Origin: JANPCX01 sp046049865
GTDB taxonomy: Bacteria; Pseudomonadota; Gammaproteobacteria; Burkholderiales; Burkholderiaceae_C
Reading direction: 5' to 3'
NCBI GenBank assembly: GCA_046049865.1
Contig: JBJOQO010000021.1
Coordinates: 1-41,152 of the forward strand
Length of the DNA: 41,152 bases
The translations under genes and the position numbers were made by a program. Below, piece after piece: positions 1 to 6,683 of this stretch (position 1 is the stretch's first letter; each line of letters opens with the position of its first letter). The notes below the pieces were generated by a model, which worked only from the letters and a program-made list of their open reading frames with translations, did not search any database and was not told the origin of the DNA.

Positions 1-46
1 CTTCAAGTTGCCGCTTGATCTTCTCGTGCCACTGCACCGTTTCCAT
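1..46 (-). CDS. Start of an unidentified leftward gene, cut by the window edge
   Basis: Reading the minus strand from an ATG at 46-44, the frame stays open to the edge and gives METVQWHEKIKRQLE. A GAGGG Shine-Dalgarno-like sequence lies five bases before the ATG, which is why I favour this start over other minus-strand ATGs here. The charged, helical-looking N-terminus matches nothing I recognise, so no function is proposed. It would be transcribed divergently from the HDOD gene that begins at 207. The 160 bases between the two hold no hairpin or clear promoter that I could see. Only 15 codons are visible, so it could be chance. Confidence 0.4.
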   Translation of the reverse strand, partial: METVQWHEKIKRQLE

Positions 47-206
47 TTGCACCCTCGCTGTTGTCAAAACAGCAACCTTCGCAGGGTTCTGATGGCTTGC
101 ATAGGGTGCGGTTCACCGCGCGCTTACGATATAGCTCGCAAAGCACAGTCTCAAGTTGTCCCATTGCCAGCCGACAATATGGTCGTAGGTCCCCCAATCT
201 GGAACC

Positions 207-1055
207 ATGATGCCTGCTGCGACGAACAAACCGCTGTTGACCGAAGCCTTACGCGATTTGAGTGCGTGGACCGCCTATTTTCGTGATGCGGAAATTCCTG
301 TCCAGGCGGACAGCGCCGAGGCACTGGAGGCATTGCGGGCCAATGAAGACGATGTGGACGCGAATACGATCGGGGAGGTAATCTCTACCGATCCGCTGTT
401 GACGCTCAAAGTGCTCGCTTTTGCGTCCAGCAACCGCCCCGCAAGTCGGGTAACAGACACCGAGACCGTCATCGCAGCGTTGGTCATGATGGGTATCTCG
501 CCGTTCTTCCGAGCGTTCGGTCCCCAACCAACACTAGAAGACCGCCTCGAAGGTGCGCCAGAAGCGCTGGATGGCCTGCGTCAGGTTTTGCGACGTTCGC
601 ACCGCGCAGCGAACTTCGCGCTGGCATTTGCAGTGCACCGCATGGATCACGACGCCGCAGTCATCCATCAAGCGGCGCTTTTGCACGACTTCGCCGAAAT
701 GCTGTTGTGGACACACGCGCCGGCTTTGGCTCTGCGTATTCGGGTGGCCCAGCTTGCCGACTCGACGTTGCGCTCCGCAGCCGCGCAACAGGCGACACTC
801 AACATTGAATTGTCGGACCTGCAGCAATCTCTGATGAAGGTTTGGCGGTTGCCTGAACTGCTCATCCGCATTACCGACGACAAACATGCAGATCACCCCA
901 GCGTGAAAAGTGTGCTTTTGGCCATGCGTCTTGCTCGCCATACCGCCCAAGGTTGGGAGAACGCTGCGCTGCCCGATGACGTGAACGACATCGCGCAGCT
1001 CTTGAACCTTTCGCAAGCCGCTGCGCTCAGCTTCGTACGTGACGTTGAGAGGTGA
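207..1055 (+). CDS. HDOD domain protein
   Basis: A 282-residue protein with one HDOD domain, a helical relative of HD phosphohydrolases found in bacterial signalling proteins. The TDPLLTLKVLAFASS segment (residues 61-75) and the VIAALVMMG segment (88-96) are typical of the family. His160-Asp161 in LLHDFAEML keeps the HD pair, but the Gly-Lys that usually follows in HDOD proteins is absent, so hydrolase activity is doubtful. No receiver, GGDEF, EAL or membrane segment is visible. Tandem ATGs at 207 and 210 have only a weak ribosome site. It is monocistronic as far as can be seen: 239 bases and the isc promoter separate it from iscR. HDOD proteins generally act as scaffolds in c-di-GMP, motility or stress signalling; the specific role here is unknown. 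Confidence 0.85.
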   Translation: MMPAATNKPLLTEALRDLSAWTAYFRDAEIPVQADSAEALEALRANEDDVDANTIGEVISTDPLLTLKVLAFASSNRPASRVTDTETVIAALVMMGISPFFRAFGPQPTLEDRLEGAPEALDGLRQVLRRSHRAANFALAFAVHRMDHDAAVIHQAALLHDFAEMLLWTHAPALALRIRVAQLADSTLRSAAAQQATLNIELSDLQQSLMKVWRLPELLIRITDDKHADHPSVKSVLLAMRLARHTAQGWENAALPDDVNDIAQLLNLSQAAALSFVRDVER

Positions 1056-1153
1056 GCGCCCGCTCACTGAGTTCGGTTTGACCCCGAGCAACAGCCAGGT
1101 TGCGGGCAAGAACGGGTTTACCCTCCACAAAGCCGACTGAATCACTCAAGTTC

Positions 1154-1183
1154 TGTTATACTTGACTAAAGTACTACGGAATA
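1154..1183 (+). promoter_or_regulatory. isc operon promoter with IscR type-1-like operator
   Basis: Bases 1158-1183 begin ATACTTGACT and continue AAAGTACTACGGAATA, an imperfect palindrome close to the type 1 site bound by [2Fe-2S]-IscR. The left end overlaps an extended -10 element, TGTTATACT (1154-1162). Bound IscR would therefore cover the polymerase site, giving the usual feedback repression when Fe-S clusters are plentiful. No good -35 is visible, which fits an extended -10 promoter. The leader from here to iscR is about 115 bases and contains only a small hairpin (ACTTC/GAAGT near 1192-1207). Site identity is by consensus recalled from E. coli; binding is inferred. Confidence 0.6.
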
Positions 1184-1294
1184 AACGGGTGACTTCAACG
1201 TCGAAGTTCAGGGTTTGTACCGAAGGCTTGCCGAGCCTGTGTTTAGGCCCTATCCAATTTTGGCGGGTCGACCAACGGCGTCAAGGAGAGAAGC

Positions 1295-1828
1295 ATGCGA
1301 TTGACCACCAAAGGGCGTTTTGCTGTCACGGCCATGATCGACCTGGCTTTGCGTGAGCAAGCGGGACCGGTTGCCTTGGCCGCCATCAGTGCGCGGCAGC
1401 AGATATCGCTCTCCTACTTGGAACAACTGTTCGGAAAACTGCGTCGCCACGCTTTGGTGGAGAGCACGCGTGGCCCAGGTGGTGGTTACTCCTTGGGGCG
1501 AGCAGCGGCTGAGATTTCCGTAGCGGACATCATTGTTGCGGTAGACGAGCCTCTAGACGCAACAGGTTGTGCAGGCAAAGAGAACTGCATGGGTGAAGAC
1601 GCAGGTCGGTGCATGACCCATGATCTGTGGGCCAGTCTCAACGCCAAAATGATTGAGTACCTGAACTCCGTGTCCTTACGCAATCTGGTTGATGAGCAAC
1701 TGGCCAAGGGCGTCTCGGTGGAGGCTCACCACGTCAAGCGGGCGATTTCAACTCAGCCTGTGGTCAAACCTATCAAGATCACCGCGCCCAATTCGGTATT
1801 CGCTTTGGGCGGCGTGTTCTCAAAATAA
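1295..1828 (+). CDS. iscR: Fe-S cluster regulator IscR
   Basis: A 177-residue Rrf2-family repressor that senses the cell's Fe-S status. The N-terminal winged helix-turn-helix starts MRLTTKGRFAVTAM and includes the wing GPGGGYSLGR (60-69). Cluster ligands are visible as Cys92, Cys98, Cys106 and His109. The spacing C-x5-C-x7-C-x2-H is two residues longer between the second and third Cys than E. coli IscR, a variation I believe is common in beta-proteobacteria. AAGGAG stands just before the ATG. It heads the isc operon, 44 bases upstream of iscS, and its own promoter carries an IscR-like operator, so autorepression is likely. Identity is firm. Confidence 0.97.
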   Translation: MRLTTKGRFAVTAMIDLALREQAGPVALAAISARQQISLSYLEQLFGKLRRHALVESTRGPGGGYSLGRAAAEISVADIIVAVDEPLDATGCAGKENCMGEDAGRCMTHDLWASLNAKMIEYLNSVSLRNLVDEQLAKGVSVEAHHVKRAISTQPVVKPIKITAPNSVFALGGVFSK

Positions 1829-1865
1829 CTTCACTCAACTTTTGTACTGAAACCGAGCGCATGTG

Positions 1866-3086
1866 ATGGACATGACCCCCCACTTCCCGATTTACATGGA
1901 CTACGGTGCCACCAACCCGGTGGATCAACGTGTCGTCGACGCCATGATTCCCTGGTTGCGTGAGCACTTTGGCAATCCTGCTTCGCGTAGCCACGCGTGG
2001 GGATGGGAGGCCGAAGCCATTGTTGAAAGTTCGCGTGAGCAAGTGGCGGCCTTGATTGGTGCGGATCCGCGCGAGATTGTGTGGACATCCGGGGCCACCG
2101 AGTCCAACAACCTGGCCATCAAAGGCGCGGCACATTTTTATAAAACCCGAGGCAAGCACCTGATCACCGTGAAGACAGAACACAAGGCTGTTCTCGACAC
2201 TATGCGTGAGTTGGAGCGCCAGGGTTTTGAGGTGACTTACCTCGACGTGCAGGAAGATGGTTTGCTCGACTTAAACCGTTTGAAAGACGCTATGCGTGCG
2301 GACACAATCTTGGTGTCCGTCATGTTCGTGAACAACGAAATCGGCGTGATTCAGGACATCCCGGCCATTGGTGCGCTGTGCCGTGAACGAGGCATTATTT
2401 TTCACGTGGACGCCGCACAAGCCACTGGGAAAGTGGCCATCGACATGGCCCAGCTCCCGGTTGATCTGATGAGCTTGGCGTCGCACAAAACCTATGGTCC
2501 CAAGGGCATTGGCGCGCTTTATGTGCGCCGCAAACCGCGTGTGCGCATTGAGGCCCAGATGCATGGCGGTGGCCATGAGCGCGGCATGCGGTCAGGCACT
2601 TTGCCTACGCACCAAATCGTGGGCATGGCCGAGGCGTTTCGTATTGCGCGCGAGGAAATGGCCACCGAGCTGCCGCGCATTCGTGCTTTGCAGCAACGTT
2701 TGATTTCCGGTTTGCAAGGCATGGAGCAGGTGTTTTTGAATGGCCACGCCACGCAGCGCGTTCCGCACAACGTGAACATGTCCTTCAACTATGTGGAAGG
2801 CGAGTCGCTCATCATGGGCATCAAGGGCATTGCCGTGTCGTCGGGCTCTGCTTGCACCTCGGCCAGTTTGGAGCCGAGTTATGTGCTGCGGGCTTTGGGG
2901 CGCAGTGATGAACTCGCGCATTCGTCTCTGCGTATGACCATCGGTCGCTTCACGACCGAAGACGAGATTGATTATGTGGTGACCACCCTCAAGGACAGGG
3001 TCGCTAAATTGCGTGATTTGTCCCCGCTTTGGGACATGTACAAAGACGGCGTGGACTTGAGCACGATTCAGTGGGCGGCCCACTGA
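1866..3086 (+). CDS. iscS: Cysteine desulfurase IscS
   Basis: A PLP enzyme of the class V aminotransferase fold that removes sulfur from L-cysteine and passes it as persulfide to IscU and other acceptors. Counting from the GTG at 1863, the frame shows His107 (TEHKAV), the PLP lysine Lys209 (SLASHKTYGPKG) and the persulfide Cys331 in the flexible loop SSGSACTSASLEPS. About 406 residues matches E. coli IscS (404). GTG 1863, ATG 1866 and ATG 1872 are all possible starts; ATG 1866 is chosen because homologues begin only a few residues before PIYMDYGAT. The ribosome site is weak, suggesting read-through or coupling from iscR. It is followed 42 bases later by iscU. Confidence 0.97.
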   Translation: MDMTPHFPIYMDYGATNPVDQRVVDAMIPWLREHFGNPASRSHAWGWEAEAIVESSREQVAALIGADPREIVWTSGATESNNLAIKGAAHFYKTRGKHLITVKTEHKAVLDTMRELERQGFEVTYLDVQEDGLLDLNRLKDAMRADTILVSVMFVNNEIGVIQDIPAIGALCRERGIIFHVDAAQATGKVAIDMAQLPVDLMSLASHKTYGPKGIGALYVRRKPRVRIEAQMHGGGHERGMRSGTLPTHQIVGMAEAFRIAREEMATELPRIRALQQRLISGLQGMEQVFLNGHATQRVPHNVNMSFNYVEGESLIMGIKGIAVSSGSACTSASLEPSYVLRALGRSDELAHSSLRMTIGRFTTEDEIDYVVTTLKDRVAKLRDLSPLWDMYKDGVDLSTIQWAAH

Positions 3087-3128
3087 ACACCACCTCATCC
3101 GCCCCGCAGCATTTCAGGAGTCAAGATC

Positions 3129-3521
3129 ATGGCCTACAGTGAAAAAGTCGTTGAGCACTATGAGAACCCTAAAAACGTGGGTTCATTCGACAAAGGGGAT
3201 GAAACCGTCGGCACCGGCATGGTGGGCGCGCCGGCCTGCGGCGACGTGATGAAGTTGCAGATCAAAGTCAATCCGCAAACCGGTTTGATTGAAGACGCCA
3301 AGTTCAAAACCTATGGTTGCGGCTCGGCTATCGCGTCGAGCTCACTCGTTACCGAGTGGATCAAGGGCAAGTCTTTGGACGAAGCGCTGACCATCAAGAA
3401 CACTCACATTGCCGAAGAACTGGCACTGCCGCCTGTGAAAATCCACTGCTCGATCTTGGCGGAAGACGCCATCAAGGCGGCGGTGAACGACTACAAAGCC
3501 AAGACCATCAACGCGGCATAA
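3129..3521 (+). CDS. iscU: Fe-S cluster scaffold IscU
   Basis: A 130-residue scaffold on which [2Fe-2S] clusters are assembled from IscS sulfur and iron before transfer to target proteins. The three cluster cysteines are Cys37 (GAPACGDVM), Cys64 (TYGCGSAIAS) and Cys107 (KIHCSILAE). The LPPVK motif (100-104), recognised by the chaperone HscA, is intact just before the third cysteine. AGGAG precedes the ATG at good spacing. It sits between iscS and iscA, with iscA starting three bases after its stop, so the two are almost certainly co-translated. No unusual features. Confidence 0.98.
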   Translation: MAYSEKVVEHYENPKNVGSFDKGDETVGTGMVGAPACGDVMKLQIKVNPQTGLIEDAKFKTYGCGSAIASSSLVTEWIKGKSLDEALTIKNTHIAEELALPPVKIHCSILAEDAIKAAVNDYKAKTINAA

Positions 3522-3524
3522 ACC

Positions 3525-3848
3525 ATGGCTGTGACCCTCACCGAAGCAGCAGCGCGCCATGTGTCGCGCTACCTGATCAAACGCGGCAAAGGCGTCGGCG
3601 TGCGCTTGGGTGTCAAAACCACGGGCTGCTCTGGGCTGGCTTACAAGCTCGAGTATGCGGACGATCTGGCACCCGAAGACGTGGTGTTCGAGCACCAGGG
3701 CGTGAAGGTGTTGGTGGACCCCAAAAGCCTGCCCTACATTGATGGCACCGAGCTTGATTTCGTACGCGAGGGGTTGAATGAGGGCTTTAAGTTCCGCAAC
3801 CCGCGTGAGAAGGATCGCTGCGGGTGTGGCGAGTCTTTCCGCGTTTAA
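3525..3848 (+). CDS. iscA: A-type Fe-S carrier IscA
   Basis: A 107-residue A-type carrier that delivers clusters or iron to apo-proteins. The three invariant cysteines are Cys35 (TTGCSGLAY), Cys99 and Cys101 (CGCGESF near the C-terminus). The length matches E. coli IscA (107). It starts three bases after the iscU stop. A rho-independent terminator follows its stop by about 20 bases, so the iscRSUA part of the operon can end here before hscB. Erpa-type paralogues share the same motif, but operon position makes IscA the better name. Confidence 0.96.
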   Translation: MAVTLTEAAARHVSRYLIKRGKGVGVRLGVKTTGCSGLAYKLEYADDLAPEDVVFEHQGVKVLVDPKSLPYIDGTELDFVREGLNEGFKFRNPREKDRCGCGESFRV

Positions 3849-3869
3849 GGCTCACATGACATCTCATCA

Positions 3870-3898
3870 GGCGCGGCTTCCTGCCGCGCCTTTTTCTT
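3870..3898 (+). terminator. Intrinsic terminator between iscA and hscB
   Basis: A perfect 7-bp GC-rich stem, GGCGCGG (3870-3876) and CCGCGCC (3884-3890), with a 7-base loop, is followed directly by TTTTTCTT (3891-3898). This is a canonical rho-independent terminator inside the isc gene cluster, 17 bases before the hscB ATG. It probably reduces transcription of hscB-hscA-fdx relative to iscRSUA rather than ending it completely, because no promoter for hscB is visible in the 66-base gap. Confidence 0.8.
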
Positions 3899-3914
3899 GA
3901 TCCACACTGGTTCC

Positions 3915-4433
3915 ATGCGACTCGATAGCAACGACTTTGAACTCTTCGGCCTGCCGCAGCAGTTCCAACAGGAGCGCGCCCAGATTGACGCCCAGTGGCG
4001 ACGCTTGCAGGCCGAGGTGCATCCTGATCGTTTTGCCAGTGAAGGCGCTGCCGCGCAGCGTGTTGCGATGCAATGGTCCGTGCGCGTGAACGAGGCCTAT
4101 GGCCGCCTCAAGGAGCCGCTAGCCCGCGCTGCGTACTTGTGTGAGATCAGAGGCGCACCGATTGCCGCCAACAACAACACCGCCATGCCATCGAGTTTTT
4201 TGATGGAACAGATGACGTGGCGTGAAGCACTGGATGAGGCCAAGACAGTGTCTGCAGTGACGGATTTAGAGACACAGGTCTCGGCCGTCCGTGCCAGCCG
4301 CATGCAGTCTCTGGCACGTTTGCTCGATGAAAACAAGGACGCTTCCGCTGCTGTTCAAGAGGTCCGCGCTTTGATGTTCATCGAACGTTTCTCGGACGAC
4401 GTGCGGCAGCGGCTGGACCACCTTCAACCTTGA
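3915..4433 (+). CDS. hscB: Fe-S assembly J-domain co-chaperone HscB
   Basis: A 172-residue J-protein that brings IscU to HscA and stimulates its ATPase. The J-domain carries His36-Pro37-Asp38 (EVHPDRF), and the start FELFGLPQQF is characteristic of HscB. The C-terminal three-helix IscU-binding domain follows from about residue 90. ATG 3915 is preferred to an in-frame TTG at 3897, because that codon lies in the tail of the terminator and HscB proteins begin close to the DFELFGL motif. The stop is 12 bases before hscA. Confidence 0.95.
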   Translation: MRLDSNDFELFGLPQQFQQERAQIDAQWRRLQAEVHPDRFASEGAAAQRVAMQWSVRVNEAYGRLKEPLARAAYLCEIRGAPIAANNNTAMPSSFLMEQMTWREALDEAKTVSAVTDLETQVSAVRASRMQSLARLLDENKDASAAVQEVRALMFIERFSDDVRQRLDHLQP

Positions 4434-4445
4434 TTTGATAAACCC

Positions 4446-6302
4446 ATGGCCCTTCTGCAAATTTCTGAGCCCGGCGGCACGCCCGATCCCCACCAGCGCC
4501 GTGTGGCCGTGGGGATTGACTTGGGTACCACGCACTCATTGGTGGCGGCTGTTCGTAGCGGCGTGGCGGAGTGTTTGCCCGACTTGCAAGGGCGGGTGAT
4601 CTTGCCATCGGCGGTACGTTATTTGCCCGGTGGGCGAAGGCAAATTGGTGCTGACGCCTTGGCCGAAGCCGCGTCCGACCCGCGTAATACCATCGTGTCG
4701 GTCAAACGTTTTATGGGCCGTGGCCTACTGGACATCCATGAGCATCAACAGCTGCCCTATGAGTTTGGCGACGCGCCAGGCATGGTGCAAATTCAAACCG
4801 TGGATGGGGTGAGGTCACCGGTAGAAGTGTCCGCAGAAATTTTGGCCACCTTGCGTCAACGCGCCGAAGACAGTTTTGACGACGACTTGTTTGGTGCCGT
4901 GATCACGGTGCCCGCTTACTTCGACGACGCACAGCGCCAGGCGACCAAAGATGCCGCCGAGCTGGCGGGTATTCACGTGTTGCGCCTGATCAACGAGCCC
5001 ACGGCGGCCGCCATTGCCTACGGTTTGGAGCACGGATCTGAAGGGCTCTACCTCGTCTATGACTTGGGCGGCGGTACATTCGATGTATCCCTGTTGCGCT
5101 TGAGTGAAGGTGTGTTTGAAGTCGTGGCGACGGGCGGTGACTCTGCCTTGGGTGGCGACGACTTTGATCGTTTGTTGGCCGACTGGGCCTTGTCGCAAAC
5201 CGGCTTGACTGCCGCGACGCCACAAGACAAACGATCCGTCCTCGTGGCGGCGCGCGCTGCCAAGGAAAAACTCTCCAGCAGCGACCATGCGACCATGGCT
5301 TGCCCCATCGCAGGCACCGAGCTGTCGGTGCGTATCGACCGCGCGCAGTTCATCTTGCTGGCCCAGCCCCTCCTGGAGCGCACCATGGCCGCCTTGCGGC
5401 GTGTGCTGCGTGATGCCAAAACCGACAAGAACGAAGTGCAGGGCGTCGTGATGGTGGGCGGCTCGACCCGCATGCCCATGGTGCAGCAGGCCGTTGCCGC
5501 TTACTTCGACAAACCACCGTTGACCAATTTGAACCCCGACGAAGTGGTGGCGCTAGGTGCCGCGATTCAAGCCCATGCGCTTGCCGGCAATGCGGGTGCG
5601 CAAGAGCTTTTGCTGCTCGACGTTATTCCGCTGTCGCTTGGCCTGGAGACCATGGGTGGTTTGGTGGAGCGCATCATTCCCCGCAACAGCACGATTCCCA
5701 CCGCGCGCGCCCAAGACTTCACCACCTTCAAGGATGGCCAAACTGCCATGGCCATCCATGTGTTGCAAGGCGAGCGCGAACTGGTGAGCGATTGCCGTTC
5801 CTTGGCCCGATTTGAGCTGCGCGGCATTCCGCCCATGGTGGCTGGCGCCGCGAAAATTCGCGTCACCTTCCAGGTTGATGCCGACGGCATGTTGAGCGTC
5901 AGTGCGAAAGAAGAAGGCTCGGGGGTGGTGGCGTCTATTTCAGTCAAGCCGAGTTATGGTCTGGCGGACGAAGACATTGCCCGCATGTTGAGGGAGAGCT
6001 TCACCACCGCCGAGGTGGATATGCAGGCTCGCAGCTTGCGCGAAGCGCAGGTGGAGGCTGAGTGTATGGTGCTGGCCACCCGGGCCGCTTTGTTGGCTGA
6101 TGGCGAACTGCTTCCTGTCTCAGAGGTCACGCAACTGCAAATCCAGTTGACCGAACTGGAGCGCACTGCCCGAGGCAACGACCATCACCAAATCAACGCA
6201 GCCGTTGAAGCGCTGGCCCACAACACCGAGGCCTTCGCGGCCGCACGCATAAACCGCAGCATCCATGACGCCTTGACCGGTCGTCGCGTGGACGACATTT
6301 AG
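4446..6302 (+). CDS. hscA: Hsp70-type chaperone HscA
   Basis: A 618-residue specialised Hsp70 that binds the LPPVK motif of IscU and drives cluster transfer with ATP. The nucleotide-binding domain shows GIDLGTTHSLVAAV (residues 23-36), VYDLGGGTFDVSLL (about 204-217) and VMVGGSTRMPMVQ (about 336-348). The substrate-binding domain begins near LLLLDVIPLSLGLETMGG (about 382-399). It is shorter than DnaK and lacks DnaK's C-terminal EEV-type tail, as expected for HscA. It lies 12 bases after hscB and 13 bases before fdx, consistent with one transcript. Identity is supported by both sequence and context. Confidence 0.97.
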   Translation: MALLQISEPGGTPDPHQRRVAVGIDLGTTHSLVAAVRSGVAECLPDLQGRVILPSAVRYLPGGRRQIGADALAEAASDPRNTIVSVKRFMGRGLLDIHEHQQLPYEFGDAPGMVQIQTVDGVRSPVEVSAEILATLRQRAEDSFDDDLFGAVITVPAYFDDAQRQATKDAAELAGIHVLRLINEPTAAAIAYGLEHGSEGLYLVYDLGGGTFDVSLLRLSEGVFEVVATGGDSALGGDDFDRLLADWALSQTGLTAATPQDKRSVLVAARAAKEKLSSSDHATMACPIAGTELSVRIDRAQFILLAQPLLERTMAALRRVLRDAKTDKNEVQGVVMVGGSTRMPMVQQAVAAYFDKPPLTNLNPDEVVALGAAIQAHALAGNAGAQELLLLDVIPLSLGLETMGGLVERIIPRNSTIPTARAQDFTTFKDGQTAMAIHVLQGERELVSDCRSLARFELRGIPPMVAGAAKIRVTFQVDADGMLSVSAKEEGSGVVASISVKPSYGLADEDIARMLRESFTTAEVDMQARSLREAQVEAECMVLATRAALLADGELLPVSEVTQLQIQLTELERTARGNDHHQINAAVEALAHNTEAFAAARINRSIHDALTGRRVDDI

Positions 6303-6315
6303 GAAGACACTCTCC

Positions 6316-6660
6316 ATGCCCGTCATCACCATCCTGCCCCATCCCGAGTACTGCCCGAATGGCGCGGCTATCCATGCCTCGCCGGGTGAATCCATCTGTG
6401 AGGCCCTGCTGGAACACGATATCGAGATTGAGCACGCCTGCGAGATGAGTGCCGCTTGCACCACCTGCCATGTGGTGGTGCGTCAGGGTTTGAATTCCCT
6501 GAATGAGATCGACGAAGTGGAGGAGGATCTGCTCGACAGGGCATGGGGCCTGGAGCCCAATTCGCGTCTGTCTTGCCAAGCCATCTTGGCCCAGCAAGAC
6601 GTGACGATTGAAATACCCAAGTACTCTGTCAACCACGCCAAAGAGGCGCATCCGAAGTAG
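6316..6660 (+). CDS. fdx: ISC-type [2Fe-2S] ferredoxin
   Basis: A 114-residue adrenodoxin-type ferredoxin that supplies electrons to Fe-S assembly on IscU. The cluster ligands are Cys42, Cys48, Cys51 (C-x5-C-x2-C in ACEMSAACTTC) and Cys87 (RLSCQAI). The Glu/Asp-rich stretch NEIDEVEEDLLD (about 63-74) is the usual partner-binding surface. It is the last gene of the cluster; no iscX follows. Its stop is only 23 bases from the stop of the convergent giant fusion gene, with no terminator visible between them. Confidence 0.97.
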   Translation: MPVITILPHPEYCPNGAAIHASPGESICEALLEHDIEIEHACEMSAACTTCHVVVRQGLNSLNEIDEVEEDLLDRAWGLEPNSRLSCQAILAQQDVTIEIPKYSVNHAKEAHPK

Positions 6661-6683
6661 GGTGGTTGTGGCTAAACGGTTGA

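Noticed and set aside
534..1145. A 203-codon minus-strand frame opposite the HDOD gene
   Set aside because: The HDOD protein on the plus strand is recognisable, and the minus frame is a compositional shadow without a plausible start site.
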